Under the pieces are notes generated by a model, which was not told where the DNA came from, did no database searches, and saw only the letters and a list, made by a program, of their open reading frames with translations. Source: Pedobacter helvus (GTDB taxonomy: Bacteria; Bacteroidota; Bacteroidia; Sphingobacteriales; Sphingobacteriaceae). From it: a stretch of DNA of 64,000 nucleotides. Where the stretch lies: assembly GCF_005925325.1 (NCBI RefSeq), contig NZ_SRMP01000001.1:744001-808000 (forward strand). The letters run 5' to 3'. This document shows positions 43,787 through 54,146 of the stretch, one piece after another; the stretch's first letter is position 1, and each line of letters starts with the position of its first letter. Made by a program: the position numbers and the translations under genes.

Positions 43787-44464
43787 ATGAATTTACTACT
43801 AGTTGAAGATGAACCGAATGTAGTTTCGGTAGTTGTGCGTGGCCTTTCTGCAGAAGGATTTAATGTAAGTGTTGCTCCAGATGGCACTACTGGAGAAAAA
43901 ATGGCCTTAGCTAACAACTTCGACCTCATCATTCTAGATATCATGCTTCCTGGCATTAATGGTCTAGAACTTTGTAAAATCATCAAAAAAGAAAAACCGA
44001 ATGTACCTATCATTATGCTTACGGCTTTAGGTACTACCGAAAATGTAGTGAACGGCTTAGATAACGGTGCCGATGACTATCTGACTAAACCTTTCAAATT
44101 TGCCGAGTTATTTGCTCGTATCCGCATGCTGCTACGCAGATACAATGGTTCGGTAAACCCCGACCAGATCATTAACATCGGCAGCTTACAGATTAACTTA
44201 ACTGCAAAAAGCGTTAAAAGAGATAACAAAGAGATCACATTAACTGCTACAGAATATCGTTTATTAGAATTTATGGCAAAAAATAAAGCTAAAATTCTAT
44301 CGAGAATTGATATTTTAGAGAATGTTTGGGATATAGATTTTAATCTGGGCACCAACGTGGTAGATGTTTACGTAAATTATCTACGTAAAAAGATAGACAA
44401 AAATAACGATCAGAAACTGATACATACCGCCGTTGGTTTAGGCTATGTATTAAAGGAAACATAA
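43787..44464 (+). CDS. OmpR/PhoB-type response regulator
   Basis: A 225-residue two-component regulator. Receiver domain: acidic pocket VEDEP at 6-10, phosphorylated Asp51 (LIILDIMLPG), Thr in MLTALG and Lys in YLTKPF. C-terminal winged helix (INLTAKSVKRDNKEITLTATEYRLLEFM; GTNVVDVYVNYLRKKID). The start is the ATG at 43787; a preceding TTG is in frame but adds only one codon. It overlaps the histidine kinase gene by one base. A terminator almost abuts its start, leaving little room for a leader. Confidence 0.96.
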   Translation: MNLLLVEDEPNVVSVVVRGLSAEGFNVSVAPDGTTGEKMALANNFDLIILDIMLPGINGLELCKIIKKEKPNVPIIMLTALGTTENVVNGLDNGADDYLTKPFKFAELFARIRMLLRRYNGSVNPDQIINIGSLQINLTAKSVKRDNKEITLTATEYRLLEFMAKNKAKILSRIDILENVWDIDFNLGTNVVDVYVNYLRKKIDKNNDQKLIHTAVGLGYVLKET

Positions 44465-45834
44465 TGCAGTTAGCAAAAAAAATCACGCTTCTCTTCGCCA
44501 TCCTTTCCGCAGTCATCATTTCTTTACTGAGTGGCTTTGTTTGGTATTTTTCTAATGAATTTGCTTTTGAAGATTTCTATAAACGTTTAGAGGCCAGGGT
44601 TAATATAGCTGCTCAGATTAAACTCTTTAAGGACGAAAATAACGATGCCTATGCAAAAATGCGTAGTCAGTACCTAGAACGATTACCCTCTGAAAAAGAA
44701 TACGTTATCAAAGCAGACACCAACACTCATCCAAACATACAAACAGATGATGTGTTGCCTAAAAGTTTCTTCGCCAAAATAAATGAAGGAAAAACTGCCC
44801 GCTACAGAAAAGAAAACCACTTTTATGCTGGGAAATTTTTTAAAAGTGGCGATCAAGGCTATATTGTAATTATTGCTGCGAATGACCCTTTTGGCTTTCG
44901 GGAGTTAAAAGATCTACAGAAAATCCTAATTGCTGGTTTCTTTCTGTCCGTTTTCCTCTCTTTCTTGGTAGGATGGAAGTTCTCTAACTATACGTTGGTT
45001 CCACTCCGGAATATTATCAAAAGCATGAAGAAGATTAAGGCAGAGAATTTACACTTACGCCTAGATGTGAAAAGTTATGGCGGCGATGAAATGTCTGAAT
45101 TGGCACAGACTTTTAACAACATGTTGAATAGATTAGAAACTGCCTTTGAGACACAAAATAACTTCATCAGTAATGCATCGCATGAATTAAGAACTCCGCT
45201 AACCATTATTAGCGGCGAAGTTGAATTGGCCACTAACGCAGAGATGGGGTCAAAAGAACACCTAGAGGCACTTAACAAAATCAAAAGTGAGGCCGAAAGA
45301 TTAGAACATATCTTAACCAGTCTTTTGGGCTTAGCGCAATCTGGTTTTAACGGAAAAGTACAGCCTCGTGAATTGGTTAGAATAGACGAGCTTTTGTGGG
45401 AAATTACAGACTCTGTTATCCAAGTTCATCCAGAAAGTAAAATAGAATTAGATTTAAACGAGCTTCCCGAAGATGAAGCAGCAGTAACGCTAAAAGCAAA
45501 TAAGAATTTACTAAAATTAGCACTTACTAATATCGTAAGTAATGCTTGTAAGTATTCCGATTTTAAACCTGTAAGCGTAAAATTAGAAAGTAATGGCTCT
45601 TTGCTATCCATAGCAGTAACCGACCAAGGCATCGGAATTCCGCAAGATGATATTCAACATATTTTTGAACCTTTCTTTAGAGCATCAAACACGTCAAACT
45701 TTAAAGGTTATGGTGTAGGTTTGCCCTTGTCGTTAAATATTATTAGATTGCACCGCGGAAGCATTGGTATTAAAACCCAAGAAGGTTTTGGTACAGAGAT
45801 CAAAGTAATGCTACCTGTTAATCTAGATTTTTAA
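44464..45834 (+). CDS. Sensor histidine kinase (HAMP-HisKA-HATPase)
   Basis: Partner of the response regulator. The 456-residue protein has two membrane helices (~8-28 and ~154-171) flanking a ~120-residue periplasmic sensor, a HAMP domain, the phospho-acceptor His240 (NFISNASHELRTPL), an N box (LALTNIVSNACKYS), G1 (VTDQGIGIP) and F/G2 boxes (IFEPFFRASNT; GYGVGLPLS). The signal is unknown. Translationally coupled to the regulator (TAATG overlap). Confidence 0.96.
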   Translation: MQLAKKITLLFAILSAVIISLLSGFVWYFSNEFAFEDFYKRLEARVNIAAQIKLFKDENNDAYAKMRSQYLERLPSEKEYVIKADTNTHPNIQTDDVLPKSFFAKINEGKTARYRKENHFYAGKFFKSGDQGYIVIIAANDPFGFRELKDLQKILIAGFFLSVFLSFLVGWKFSNYTLVPLRNIIKSMKKIKAENLHLRLDVKSYGGDEMSELAQTFNNMLNRLETAFETQNNFISNASHELRTPLTIISGEVELATNAEMGSKEHLEALNKIKSEAERLEHILTSLLGLAQSGFNGKVQPRELVRIDELLWEITDSVIQVHPESKIELDLNELPEDEAAVTLKANKNLLKLALTNIVSNACKYSDFKPVSVKLESNGSLLSIAVTDQGIGIPQDDIQHIFEPFFRASNTSNFKGYGVGLPLSLNIIRLHRGSIGIKTQEGFGTEIKVMLPVNLDF

Positions 45835-45864
45835 TTGCCTCTTCTAGATCCTAAGGCAATTATT
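45834..45864 (+). terminator. Weak terminator after the histidine kinase gene
   Basis: Stem ATTGCCT (45834-45840) / AGGCAAT (45854-45860) with a 13-base loop, beginning on the last base of the stop codon; only a short T-rich tail. Confidence 0.4.
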
Positions 45865-45956
45865 CGAAATTCTAATGTTATTCTAATCTCGCTCTTAAGC
45901 CGCTATAATTTCTTCGCCCTAAAATTGTATTAAATATTTATTTAAACATAAGGGTT

Positions 45957-46457
45957 ATGAAAAGAATATTAGTTCCAACCGATTTCAATGTAGAAAGCAC
46001 CAAGATAATTGATGCTATTGCGCTACACCAAGGTTTAGAGGAAGTAACCGTTATCTTTTTACACGCTTTCAAACTGTCTGATTCTATTACTGATATGCTA
46101 ATGTTAAGCAGAAGAAGCAGAGATTACGAAAATATCAGTGACGAATTCAATAAAAAAATAGATGCTTATACTTTAAAATACCAGAATAAGGTTAAAGGTA
46201 TTGGCGTAGAATATTTTTATGGAAGTACGGCTGTTGCTTTCAGAAACTTATTAGAAGGCTTGCAGATAGACATGATCGTTTATCCGAAAAACTATAATTT
46301 CAAACCTATCAACAAATATAGTATCAACCCAAAACATTTAACCGCACGTAGTGGCTGCGAAGTTTTAGAATTAGATACTGAAGTTATTGCTAATGAGCAA
46401 GAGCTTTTCGATACCAAAATTCAGTCTGCAGAGGCTGAGAAAAAGGTGTCTGCCTAA
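45957..46457 (+). CDS. Universal-stress-protein-like protein
   Basis: A 166-residue protein with the UspA N-terminal strand and turn (KRILVPTDFNVESTKIIDAIAL), TVIFLHAFK and DMIVYPKNYNF, matching the alpha/beta fold of UspA. The ATP-binding glycine motif usual at the C-terminus is not evident, so it may be a non-nucleotide-binding member. It lies 31 bases upstream of a bestrophin gene and follows a two-component pair; membrane-potential or stress control is a possible theme. Confidence 0.75.
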   Translation: MKRILVPTDFNVESTKIIDAIALHQGLEEVTVIFLHAFKLSDSITDMLMLSRRSRDYENISDEFNKKIDAYTLKYQNKVKGIGVEYFYGSTAVAFRNLLEGLQIDMIVYPKNYNFKPINKYSINPKHLTARSGCEVLELDTEVIANEQELFDTKIQSAEAEKKVSA

Positions 46458-46488
46458 TCATCAGTTTAAAAATTAAATCTCCAATACC

Positions 46489-47415
46489 ATGCTATTACGA
46501 AATAACATACCGATTACCTACATCTTTGGGAAGATTAAAAAAGAGCTACTTTATGTTGTGCTTTATTCGATTGGAGTAGTCGTCTTATATCAGAATTTTC
46601 ATTTTACACGCATCTCTATTCCTATTGCAGTTCCTGCTTTATTAGGTACCATTATATCATTGCTATTAGCTTTTAGATCTAATCAGGCGTACGACAGGTG
46701 GTGGGAAGCGAGAATTTTATGGGGTGCGATTGTAAATGACTCTAGGTCTTTAGCGAGACAAATTATGTCGTTCGTTGATAGCCCCTATGCAACTGAAGAA
46801 GTAGAAGCCTTTAAAAATAGATTTATAAAAAGGCAAATTGCTTGGTGCTATGCGTTAAGCCAATCATTAAGAGGCCATAGTTCTCATAAAGCTATAGATA
46901 GATATTTAGACCCAGAAGAATATGCGTATATCAAAAAGCAAAATAACGTAACTGTTGCTTTGCTAGAATTACACGCCATGGATCTGAAAAAGGCGCTGAA
47001 GGAAGGCTGGATTAACAAATATCAACAGATTGAGTTAGACAAGACGCTTAATGCACTTTGTAACCACATGGGTGGGTGCGAGCGCATCAAGAAAACTATT
47101 TTTCCGGTTACTTATAGCACCTACATCCACATGTCGATCATTTTATTCATCATGATGTTACCATTTGGTCTCATCGAATATTTCGGACTAATGGAAGTAC
47201 CAGTGGTAATTTCTATCTCAGTATTCTTCTTATTGGTAGAAAAAATGGCGGTACATTTACAAGATCCGTTTGAAAATAAACCAACAGACACTCCTACAAC
47301 GACGATTTGTAGAACCATTGAAAAAGACTTATTGCAACTGCTGGATGACGATAAGCTTTTCGAAGATAAAGCTCATGTAGATATGGCACCTGTAGGTTCA
47401 TACTATATTTTATAA
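46489..47415 (+). CDS. Bestrophin-family ion channel
   Basis: A 308-residue pentameric-channel-type membrane protein of the bestrophin/UPF0187 family, which passes anions or, in some bacteria, cations. Features: helices ELLYVVLYSIGVVVLY and ISIPIAVPALLGTIISLLLAF, then the signature FRSNQAYDRWWEARILWGAIVNDSR, later helices (MSIILFIMMLPFGLIEYFG; VPVVISISVFFLLVEKMA) and DPFENKPTDTPTTTICRTIEKDL. Downstream of a UspA-like gene in the same orientation. Confidence 0.94.
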   Translation: MLLRNNIPITYIFGKIKKELLYVVLYSIGVVVLYQNFHFTRISIPIAVPALLGTIISLLLAFRSNQAYDRWWEARILWGAIVNDSRSLARQIMSFVDSPYATEEVEAFKNRFIKRQIAWCYALSQSLRGHSSHKAIDRYLDPEEYAYIKKQNNVTVALLELHAMDLKKALKEGWINKYQQIELDKTLNALCNHMGGCERIKKTIFPVTYSTYIHMSIILFIMMLPFGLIEYFGLMEVPVVISISVFFLLVEKMAVHLQDPFENKPTDTPTTTICRTIEKDLLQLLDDDKLFEDKAHVDMAPVGSYYIL

Positions 47416-47446
47416 GATTTTCTAAGTGTTGTTTTTGATTACAACG

Positions 47447-47481
47447 AACCCTCTTCTGCTTAGCAGGGAGGGTTTATTTTT
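47447..47481 (+). terminator. Terminator of the bestrophin gene
   Basis: Stem AACCCTC (47447-47453) / GAGGGTT (47468-47474) extended by CTGC/GCAG across a small internal loop, followed by a T-rich tail. Confidence 0.8.
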
Positions 47482-47657
47482 TATCACCTAATTAAAGTAC
47501 TTTCCTACTAAATATTAGCTTTTTAGCTAAAGCTGTAGTAACATTTCTATAAACGTTGACAAAAGCCAAACGTAAATCCATATACATAACTTAAACAATA
47601 GCTGTCTAATTTATGGTGCGGCCATATATTGCATAATTGGGCTTTAGCCAGAAATTA

Positions 47658-47690
47658 AGACTTACGAAGTTTTTGAAACTTCGTAAGTCT
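47658..47690. repeat. 15-bp perfect inverted repeat
   Basis: Arms AGACTTACGAAGTTT (47658-47672) and AAACTTCGTAAGTCT (47676-47690) with a 3-base loop. It belongs to neither neighbouring terminator and looks like a dispersed repeat unit. Confidence 0.65.
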
Positions 47691-47730
47691 ATTAGGCGCT
47701 CAAAAACTCCATTTTTATTGCCTAAAATAA

Positions 47731-47763
47731 AAACTCCTTCACTGTCGGAGCAGGAAGGAGTTT
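47731..47763 (-). terminator. Terminator of gyrB
   Basis: Arms AAACTCCTTC (47731-47740) and GAAGGAGTTT (47754-47763), extended inward by CTG/CAG after a one-base bulge; read on the minus strand it is followed by T-rich sequence and ends 28 bases after the gyrB stop. Confidence 0.8.
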
Positions 47764-47791
47764 AATTTAATATTTATTTTAACGAGCTTAA

Positions 47792-49771
<1,980 letters not shown>

Positions 49772-49772
49772 T

Positions 49773-49780
49773 CAAAAATA
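49773..49780 (-). promoter_or_regulatory. -7 box of gyrB
   Basis: Minus strand TATTTTTG, 22 bases before the gyrB ATG. Confidence 0.55.
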
Positions 49781-49806
49781 CGCATTTTTTATGGATTTTC
49801 GGTTAT

Positions 49807-49815
49807 TGTGGATAA
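49807..49815 (-). promoter_or_regulatory. DnaA-box match upstream of gyrB
   Basis: Minus strand TTATCCACA, a perfect match to TTATNCACA, at the position of the gyrB -33 region. A single copy; no AT-rich unwinding repeat array is visible next to it. Confidence 0.4.
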
Positions 49816-49954
49816 CTATTCGACTGTTAAAATCATCATCAAAACATTGAAATTGAAAGCGTTCAAAAAAGCTTTCCAACGTGCTTTGAAAACAATCTTC
49901 TAACCTTCTTAAATGATTAATGGCACGTAATTTAGGATGTTCGGTTTTGATTTT

Positions 49955-49962
49955 TATATTTG
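49955..49962 (+). promoter_or_regulatory. -7 box of the OmpH-like gene
   Basis: TATATTTG, 20 bases before the ATG at 49983. The longer reading frame beginning at 49920 would start upstream of the promoter. Confidence 0.6.
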
Positions 49963-49982
49963 TTAAAATTTACAAAAACAGA

Positions 49983-50585
49983 ATGAGACTAAACACAGTA
50001 AAATTTAGTGGCTTGGCTACTGCAATCGCTATCGTTTCTATCATGAGCGCTTGCGGAAATAAGGAAGCAAAAACCGAAGGTACAACAGCAAAACCAGCGG
50101 TAACGACAGATGCTAACAAGGACAAAATTGTTTTCGTTGATTCGGACTCACTTTTAAATCAATATGAGTACTTCAAGGTACTAAAAACTAAAATGGAAGC
50201 TAAAGGTAAAGCAGCTGATGCTGACCTTAAAGCTAAAGGACAAGCTTTCCAACGTGATATGCAACAATATCAGTCGCAAGCAAACAGCATGACTGCCGAG
50301 CAAAGAGCCGCAACTGAAGAAAGATTGGGACGTAAACAACAAGAATTACAAGCTTACCAACAAAATGCTGGTGCAGCTTTTCAAAATGAGCAAGCTAAAG
50401 AACAAGAAGCTTTATACAACAAAGTTGCTGATTACTTAAAAACTTATGCTAAAGATAAAGGCTATAAAATGGTGTTAAAATACCAAAAAGGTATGGGAGA
50501 CATCCTTTTCGCTGATGAAAGCTTAGATGTAACTAGTGAGGTTATTAAAGGCTTAAACGAAGCTTATAGCAAAGAGAAGAAATAA
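49983..50585 (+). CDS. OmpH/Skp-family periplasmic chaperone-like lipoprotein
   Basis: A 200-residue exported protein with a lipoprotein signal (IAIVSIMSACG) and an OmpH domain: KIVFVDSDSLLNQYEYFK, a long coiled coil (KTKMEAKGKAADADLKAKGQ to NEQAKEQEALYNKVADYLK) and the C-terminal strand GYKMVLKYQKG. Skp-type proteins hold unfolded outer-membrane proteins. Unlike E. coli Skp it appears lipid-anchored, as commonly seen in Bacteroidota. The start at 49983 rather than 49920 is set by the promoter and signal peptide. Confidence 0.9.
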   Translation: MRLNTVKFSGLATAIAIVSIMSACGNKEAKTEGTTAKPAVTTDANKDKIVFVDSDSLLNQYEYFKVLKTKMEAKGKAADADLKAKGQAFQRDMQQYQSQANSMTAEQRAATEERLGRKQQELQAYQQNAGAAFQNEQAKEQEALYNKVADYLKTYAKDKGYKMVLKYQKGMGDILFADESLDVTSEVIKGLNEAYSKEKK

Positions 50586-50599
50586 ACTTTTAAAGATCG

Positions 50600-50637
50600 A
50601 AAGGAAAGGCTCAGATTAATATCTGAGCCTTTCCTTT
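50600..50637. terminator. 17-bp bidirectional terminator
   Basis: Perfect stem AAAGGAAAGGCTCAGAT (50600-50616) / ATCTGAGCCTTTCCTTT (50621-50637) with a TAAT loop, between the convergent OmpH-like and TlpA-like genes. Confidence 0.9.
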
Positions 50638-50643
50638 GATAGC

Positions 50644-52557
50644 CTATTTTGATTGTTTATCGCTATTTTTTGCCATTTCTATCATGATGTCTAACTCTTT
50701 TACCGTTGCACTCACATTAGAAGAACCTCCATCCTTCTTAAAACGAATGTTACCGTTAGCATCGATGATAAATTTTGTAGGAATACCTTCTACCTTATAA
50801 TCACTAACTACATCAAACTTAGTAGGATCTTTTTCATTTTTGCTATCTAGCAAGATATTGAACGTATAAGGTGTAGTAGCCAACCAGTCCTTCACTACCT
50901 TTTCCCTATTCGCTTCATTTTGCCAAGTATTCACGAACAGAAATTCAACCTTATCATCGGTTTTATATTTATCTACCGCTTTTTGCATTCCAGGAAAAGA
51001 AGCGATGCACGGACCACACCAAGTTGCCCAATAATCTACTACCACCACTTTTCCTTTCAATTGGTCTAAAGAAACCATCTCGCCTTTTAAATTGGCCAAT
51101 GTAAATTTCGGCGCAGGCATATTGATCATCTGTTTAGCAAACTTAGCTCTTTCTTTCTCCAAGGCTAATTTCTCCAAGGCAGCATAATAGGTATCAAAAG
51201 GCTCCTTACCTGAATAGGCAGATTGTAGATCGTTCTTCATCTGATCGGTACCTTTTCCATCTTTGATGAAACGTTCAGCATAAGTAACTACCTTTTCTTT
51301 TTCTCCCGCTCTTGCCAAAAACGCTACATACCTTTCATTCATCTCAGCGTTAGCAAAATTATTCTGATTAACGGCAATCTCTTGATATTTTAATGCTTCT
51401 GGGCTATTGCCAGAATGGTCTAACAATAAAGCGTAAGTGTCTGCATACATTGCATAGCTAGCATCTAAGTTTTTAATATAATCTTCTTTCGTAGCATAAG
51501 CTTCTGGCTTAGGTTCATTTTTGGCTGCTTCAATTAACTCTAATGATTTCTTTGAGATTTTTGAAGCAAACTGAACGTTCTCATTTTTCTCTGCCCCGGC
51601 CCAAGCATAGCTGTTATATAGAGAAGCTAGTGTAGTTTTACTTTTAATTTTCCCGCTATATTCTTCAAATTTATCATTGTTTTTAGCTACCGAAAAGGCA
51701 TTTGCCATATTTGCATACAAATTAGAGAGTTTAGCTTCGTCAATCTTCTTATTTTCGTCGAGACCGAAATCTTTGATAATGTTTTTTAAAAGCTCCTCTT
51801 TCTTTGTTAAATCTTTTTCCCTGTTCAAGGTTGTTAAAGCTAAACTATAGGCATAATTCCCTGTAGGAAACTTTGTTTTAATCAAGTTATTTAAAGAATC
51901 TACTGATGATTTTTGCTTAATTACGTTGTAAATGCTGGCCATTCTTGAGTAATCAGTTTCTTTTTTATCAGTTATGGCATTGGTGCTAGCAATTTCTTGA
52001 AGAGCTAATTTCTCGCCGTTAATTTTATCCAAACTGTATTGCAAATTAAGATAAGGAACAGCATAGGTTGTTCTAAACTTTGGATCCGCGGCAAACGATT
52101 TTTCAAAAGAGTTTACCGCCTTAGCTTTATCAACTTCGGCACCACTAAAATACTTGCCCATTCCGTTAAAAAACTGCGCTTCCCAATAATAAGCTATGGC
52201 GGTTGGCTTTCCATTCTTATTAAAAAGCGTATAATAACCGTTAGGATTTTCATCCTTTGTATCGCCCGCTTTAAAAACATAAACAGCAAACGAAGTACTA
52301 TCTACTGGCGTGAAGTTCCCTTCGTAAATATTACCTACTTTCTCTAAAGGAATGTTGACAACCTTCTGTTTTAAGTTTACGAAGGTATAAGCATCGCACT
52401 TTACATCCGCTAGCTTGGCTAAGGCACCTCCTTCCGGATCGTACTTAAAAGAAATTGGTTTTCCGGCCTCAGGTTTGAGAGAAGAAAAAGTAATTTTTTG
52501 AGCGTTTGCCTCGGTTATGGCAAAAACTAGGGCAATACCCGTGATTAGTTTTTTCAT
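50644..52557 (-). CDS. TlpA-like thioredoxin-domain protein with long N-terminal region
   Basis: A 637-residue exported protein: signal peptide (ending TEANA), an N-terminal Ig-like region of Bacteroidota type (FSSLKPEAGKPISFKYDPEGG), a TPR-like helical middle (~150-450) and a C-terminal thioredoxin fold with the CGPC active site (Cys514, Cys517; YWATWCGPCIASFPG) and cis-Pro VEGIPTKF. It is a periplasmic thiol-disulfide reductase or oxidase; clients unknown. Upstream gap (244 bases) contains nothing notable. Confidence 0.93.
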   Translation of the reverse strand: MKKLITGIALVFAITEANAQKITFSSLKPEAGKPISFKYDPEGGALAKLADVKCDAYTFVNLKQKVVNIPLEKVGNIYEGNFTPVDSTSFAVYVFKAGDTKDENPNGYYTLFNKNGKPTAIAYYWEAQFFNGMGKYFSGAEVDKAKAVNSFEKSFAADPKFRTTYAVPYLNLQYSLDKINGEKLALQEIASTNAITDKKETDYSRMASIYNVIKQKSSVDSLNNLIKTKFPTGNYAYSLALTTLNREKDLTKKEELLKNIIKDFGLDENKKIDEAKLSNLYANMANAFSVAKNNDKFEEYSGKIKSKTTLASLYNSYAWAGAEKNENVQFASKISKKSLELIEAAKNEPKPEAYATKEDYIKNLDASYAMYADTYALLLDHSGNSPEALKYQEIAVNQNNFANAEMNERYVAFLARAGEKEKVVTYAERFIKDGKGTDQMKNDLQSAYSGKEPFDTYYAALEKLALEKERAKFAKQMINMPAPKFTLANLKGEMVSLDQLKGKVVVVDYWATWCGPCIASFPGMQKAVDKYKTDDKVEFLFVNTWQNEANREKVVKDWLATTPYTFNILLDSKNEKDPTKFDVVSDYKVEGIPTKFIIDANGNIRFKKDGGSSNVSATVKELDIMIEMAKNSDKQSK

Positions 52558-52801
52558 GATGATTGAATTTAGTATATGGTTTAAGGCTTAAATATCCAGC
52601 ATTACAATACCCTCAATCTTAACTAATTACTCTGCGAGAACAGTTAGATTTAGTAAACTAAATTTATAGTTTTTAAAACTGAAAAACAAATTAATTTTAA
52701 GAGAGACAATTGTTTGAGAATTGGCTTTGCTTAAGGCAACATATCCAAACCTGTTGTAACATTCGTCAACTTTTTATATTCTAAGCTGTTAAATATATAC
52801 T

Positions 52802-53542
52802 ATGGATAACTACCAACAACAAGTTGCCTTTGAGCTTCAATTCTGGAAAATGGAAGTGATGAAAAAGCCATCGCTAATGGGAAACATTGCTACAAAAGTT
52901 CAGGGAAAAATCAATAGCTATATCCCGCAAAAGGTGCATAATGCTATTACTGTTACAATTAAACAGATGGTAAAAGCAGTTCTGTTTGGTTCAGAATTTA
53001 CCAGCTCGAATCTACCACCAACAGAAATGACTTTAATGCATAGAGAAGCTTTGGTTAAAACTAAAATAGATAACTATTGTAAAACTGGGGCCGCCGAGGG
53101 AGGTATAACAGGTGCTGGCGGTTTTTTAATGAGCATGGCAGATTTCCCAATCTTAATTGGCATAAAGATCAAACTGCTTTATGAGATATGCGCATTATAT
53201 GGCTTCAATTCTAGCGACTTCAGAGAACGGTTGTACATACTTCATATTTTTCAGTTGGCTTTCTCGAGCAAAAAGAGTAGCCAAAAGGTTTTTGCTCAAA
53301 TGGAGAATTGGGACGAAAAGTTATTTTTACTTCCTGAAAATGGAGATGGTTTTGACTGGCAAACCTTTCAGCAAGAATACCGAGACTATATCGATTTGGC
53401 AAAACTAGCTCAATTATTGCCAGTTGTGGGTGCCGCCGTGGGCGCTGTTGCTAATTATCAACTCGTTAAAAAACTAGGCAAAACAGCAATGATGTGCTAC
53501 AGAATGAGAAAACTAAAAACCAACAACTTAGAAGTTCGATAA
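52802..53542 (+). CDS. EcsC family protein
   Basis: A 246-residue protein of the EcsC family (PF12787), known from the Bacillus Ecs locus but of unclear function. Conserved segments: KVQGKINSYIPQKVHNAITVTIK, GAAEGGITGAGGFLMSMADFPILIGIKIKLLYEICALYGF and LAQLLPVVGAAVGAVANYQLVKKLG, the two Gly/Ala-rich hydrophobic stretches suggesting membrane association. Convergent with the tetR gene. Confidence 0.9.
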   Translation: MDNYQQQVAFELQFWKMEVMKKPSLMGNIATKVQGKINSYIPQKVHNAITVTIKQMVKAVLFGSEFTSSNLPPTEMTLMHREALVKTKIDNYCKTGAAEGGITGAGGFLMSMADFPILIGIKIKLLYEICALYGFNSSDFRERLYILHIFQLAFSSKKSSQKVFAQMENWDEKLFLLPENGDGFDWQTFQQEYRDYIDLAKLAQLLPVVGAAVGAVANYQLVKKLGKTAMMCYRMRKLKTNNLEVR

Positions 53543-53570
53543 ATATTAGTTTTGAACAAAACAGCTTAAT

Positions 53571-54146
53571 TTAAAGCGCAGCTTTTACCAGGTAAGGCAG
53601 AATTTCTTTTTGAAAAGCTACAAAATTCTTACGTACGTCAGAATCACTTACAGAAGTAAATGCAAATGAGAACACAATACTTTTGCTCGCTTTCAATAAA
53701 AATGCCAATCCATCTCTCTTAGCAGGATTGTTTTTGAAATGATCTAGCTCTAAGTATGCCGATAATAATAATGCTTCAAGCTGATCTGAAAGGTGCTTTA
53801 AGAACTCTTGTGAATTGGCATTTTCACGTACAAAATCCCAACCGATAAATTCATTACAAACCGTGAACGATAAGCGACAAGTTTTCATCACCAAAGCCTT
53901 CAAATGTTCTTCCTCGTTAACAAATTGGGCTTTATTAGATAAGATCCCGTGAAGGTTTACATCAAGGTAATCCATTAAAATAAAATCGAGTATCTGCTCT
54001 TTGCTTTCGAAATATTTATAGATAGTCGCTTTGGCAATGCGTGCTTTTTTAGCTATTTCGTTTACACTGGTTTTATGATAACCATATTTTCTAAACAGCT
54101 CTTTTGCAGCCCTTAGGATACTTTCTTTTATTTTTTCTGGTTCCAT
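53571..54146 (-). CDS. TetR/AcrR family transcriptional regulator
   Basis: A 191-residue repressor-type regulator with the N-terminal helix-turn-helix (ILRAAKELFRKYGYHKTSVNEIAKKARIAKATIYKYFESKEQILDFIL) and an unrelated ligand-binding half. Its ATG overlaps the stop of the upstream lipoprotein gene by one base, so it is co-translated with it in a pheS-lipoprotein-tetR run. Target genes unknown. Confidence 0.93.
   Translation of the reverse strand: MEPEKIKESILRAAKELFRKYGYHKTSVNEIAKKARIAKATIYKYFESKEQILDFILMDYLDVNLHGILSNKAQFVNEEEHLKALVMKTCRLSFTVCNEFIGWDFVRENANSQEFLKHLSDQLEALLLSAYLELDHFKNNPAKRDGLAFLLKASKSIVFSFAFTSVSDSDVRKNFVAFQKEILPYLVKAAL

Larger units (their letters stand above)
47416..47791. 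other. Intergenic region between bestrophin and gyrB with three hairpins
   Basis: A 376-base gap between convergent genes. It contains the bestrophin terminator (47447-47480), a perfect 15-bp inverted repeat (47658-47690) and the gyrB terminator (47731-47763). No gene seen. Confidence 0.6.

Noticed and set aside
47416..47791. Small RNA gene between bestrophin and gyrB
   Set aside because: The three hairpins are explained by two terminators and one palindromic repeat; no promoter box precedes them.
49800..49982. Replication origin near gyrB
   Set aside because: Only one DnaA box and no AT-rich repeat array, dnaA or dnaN is visible.
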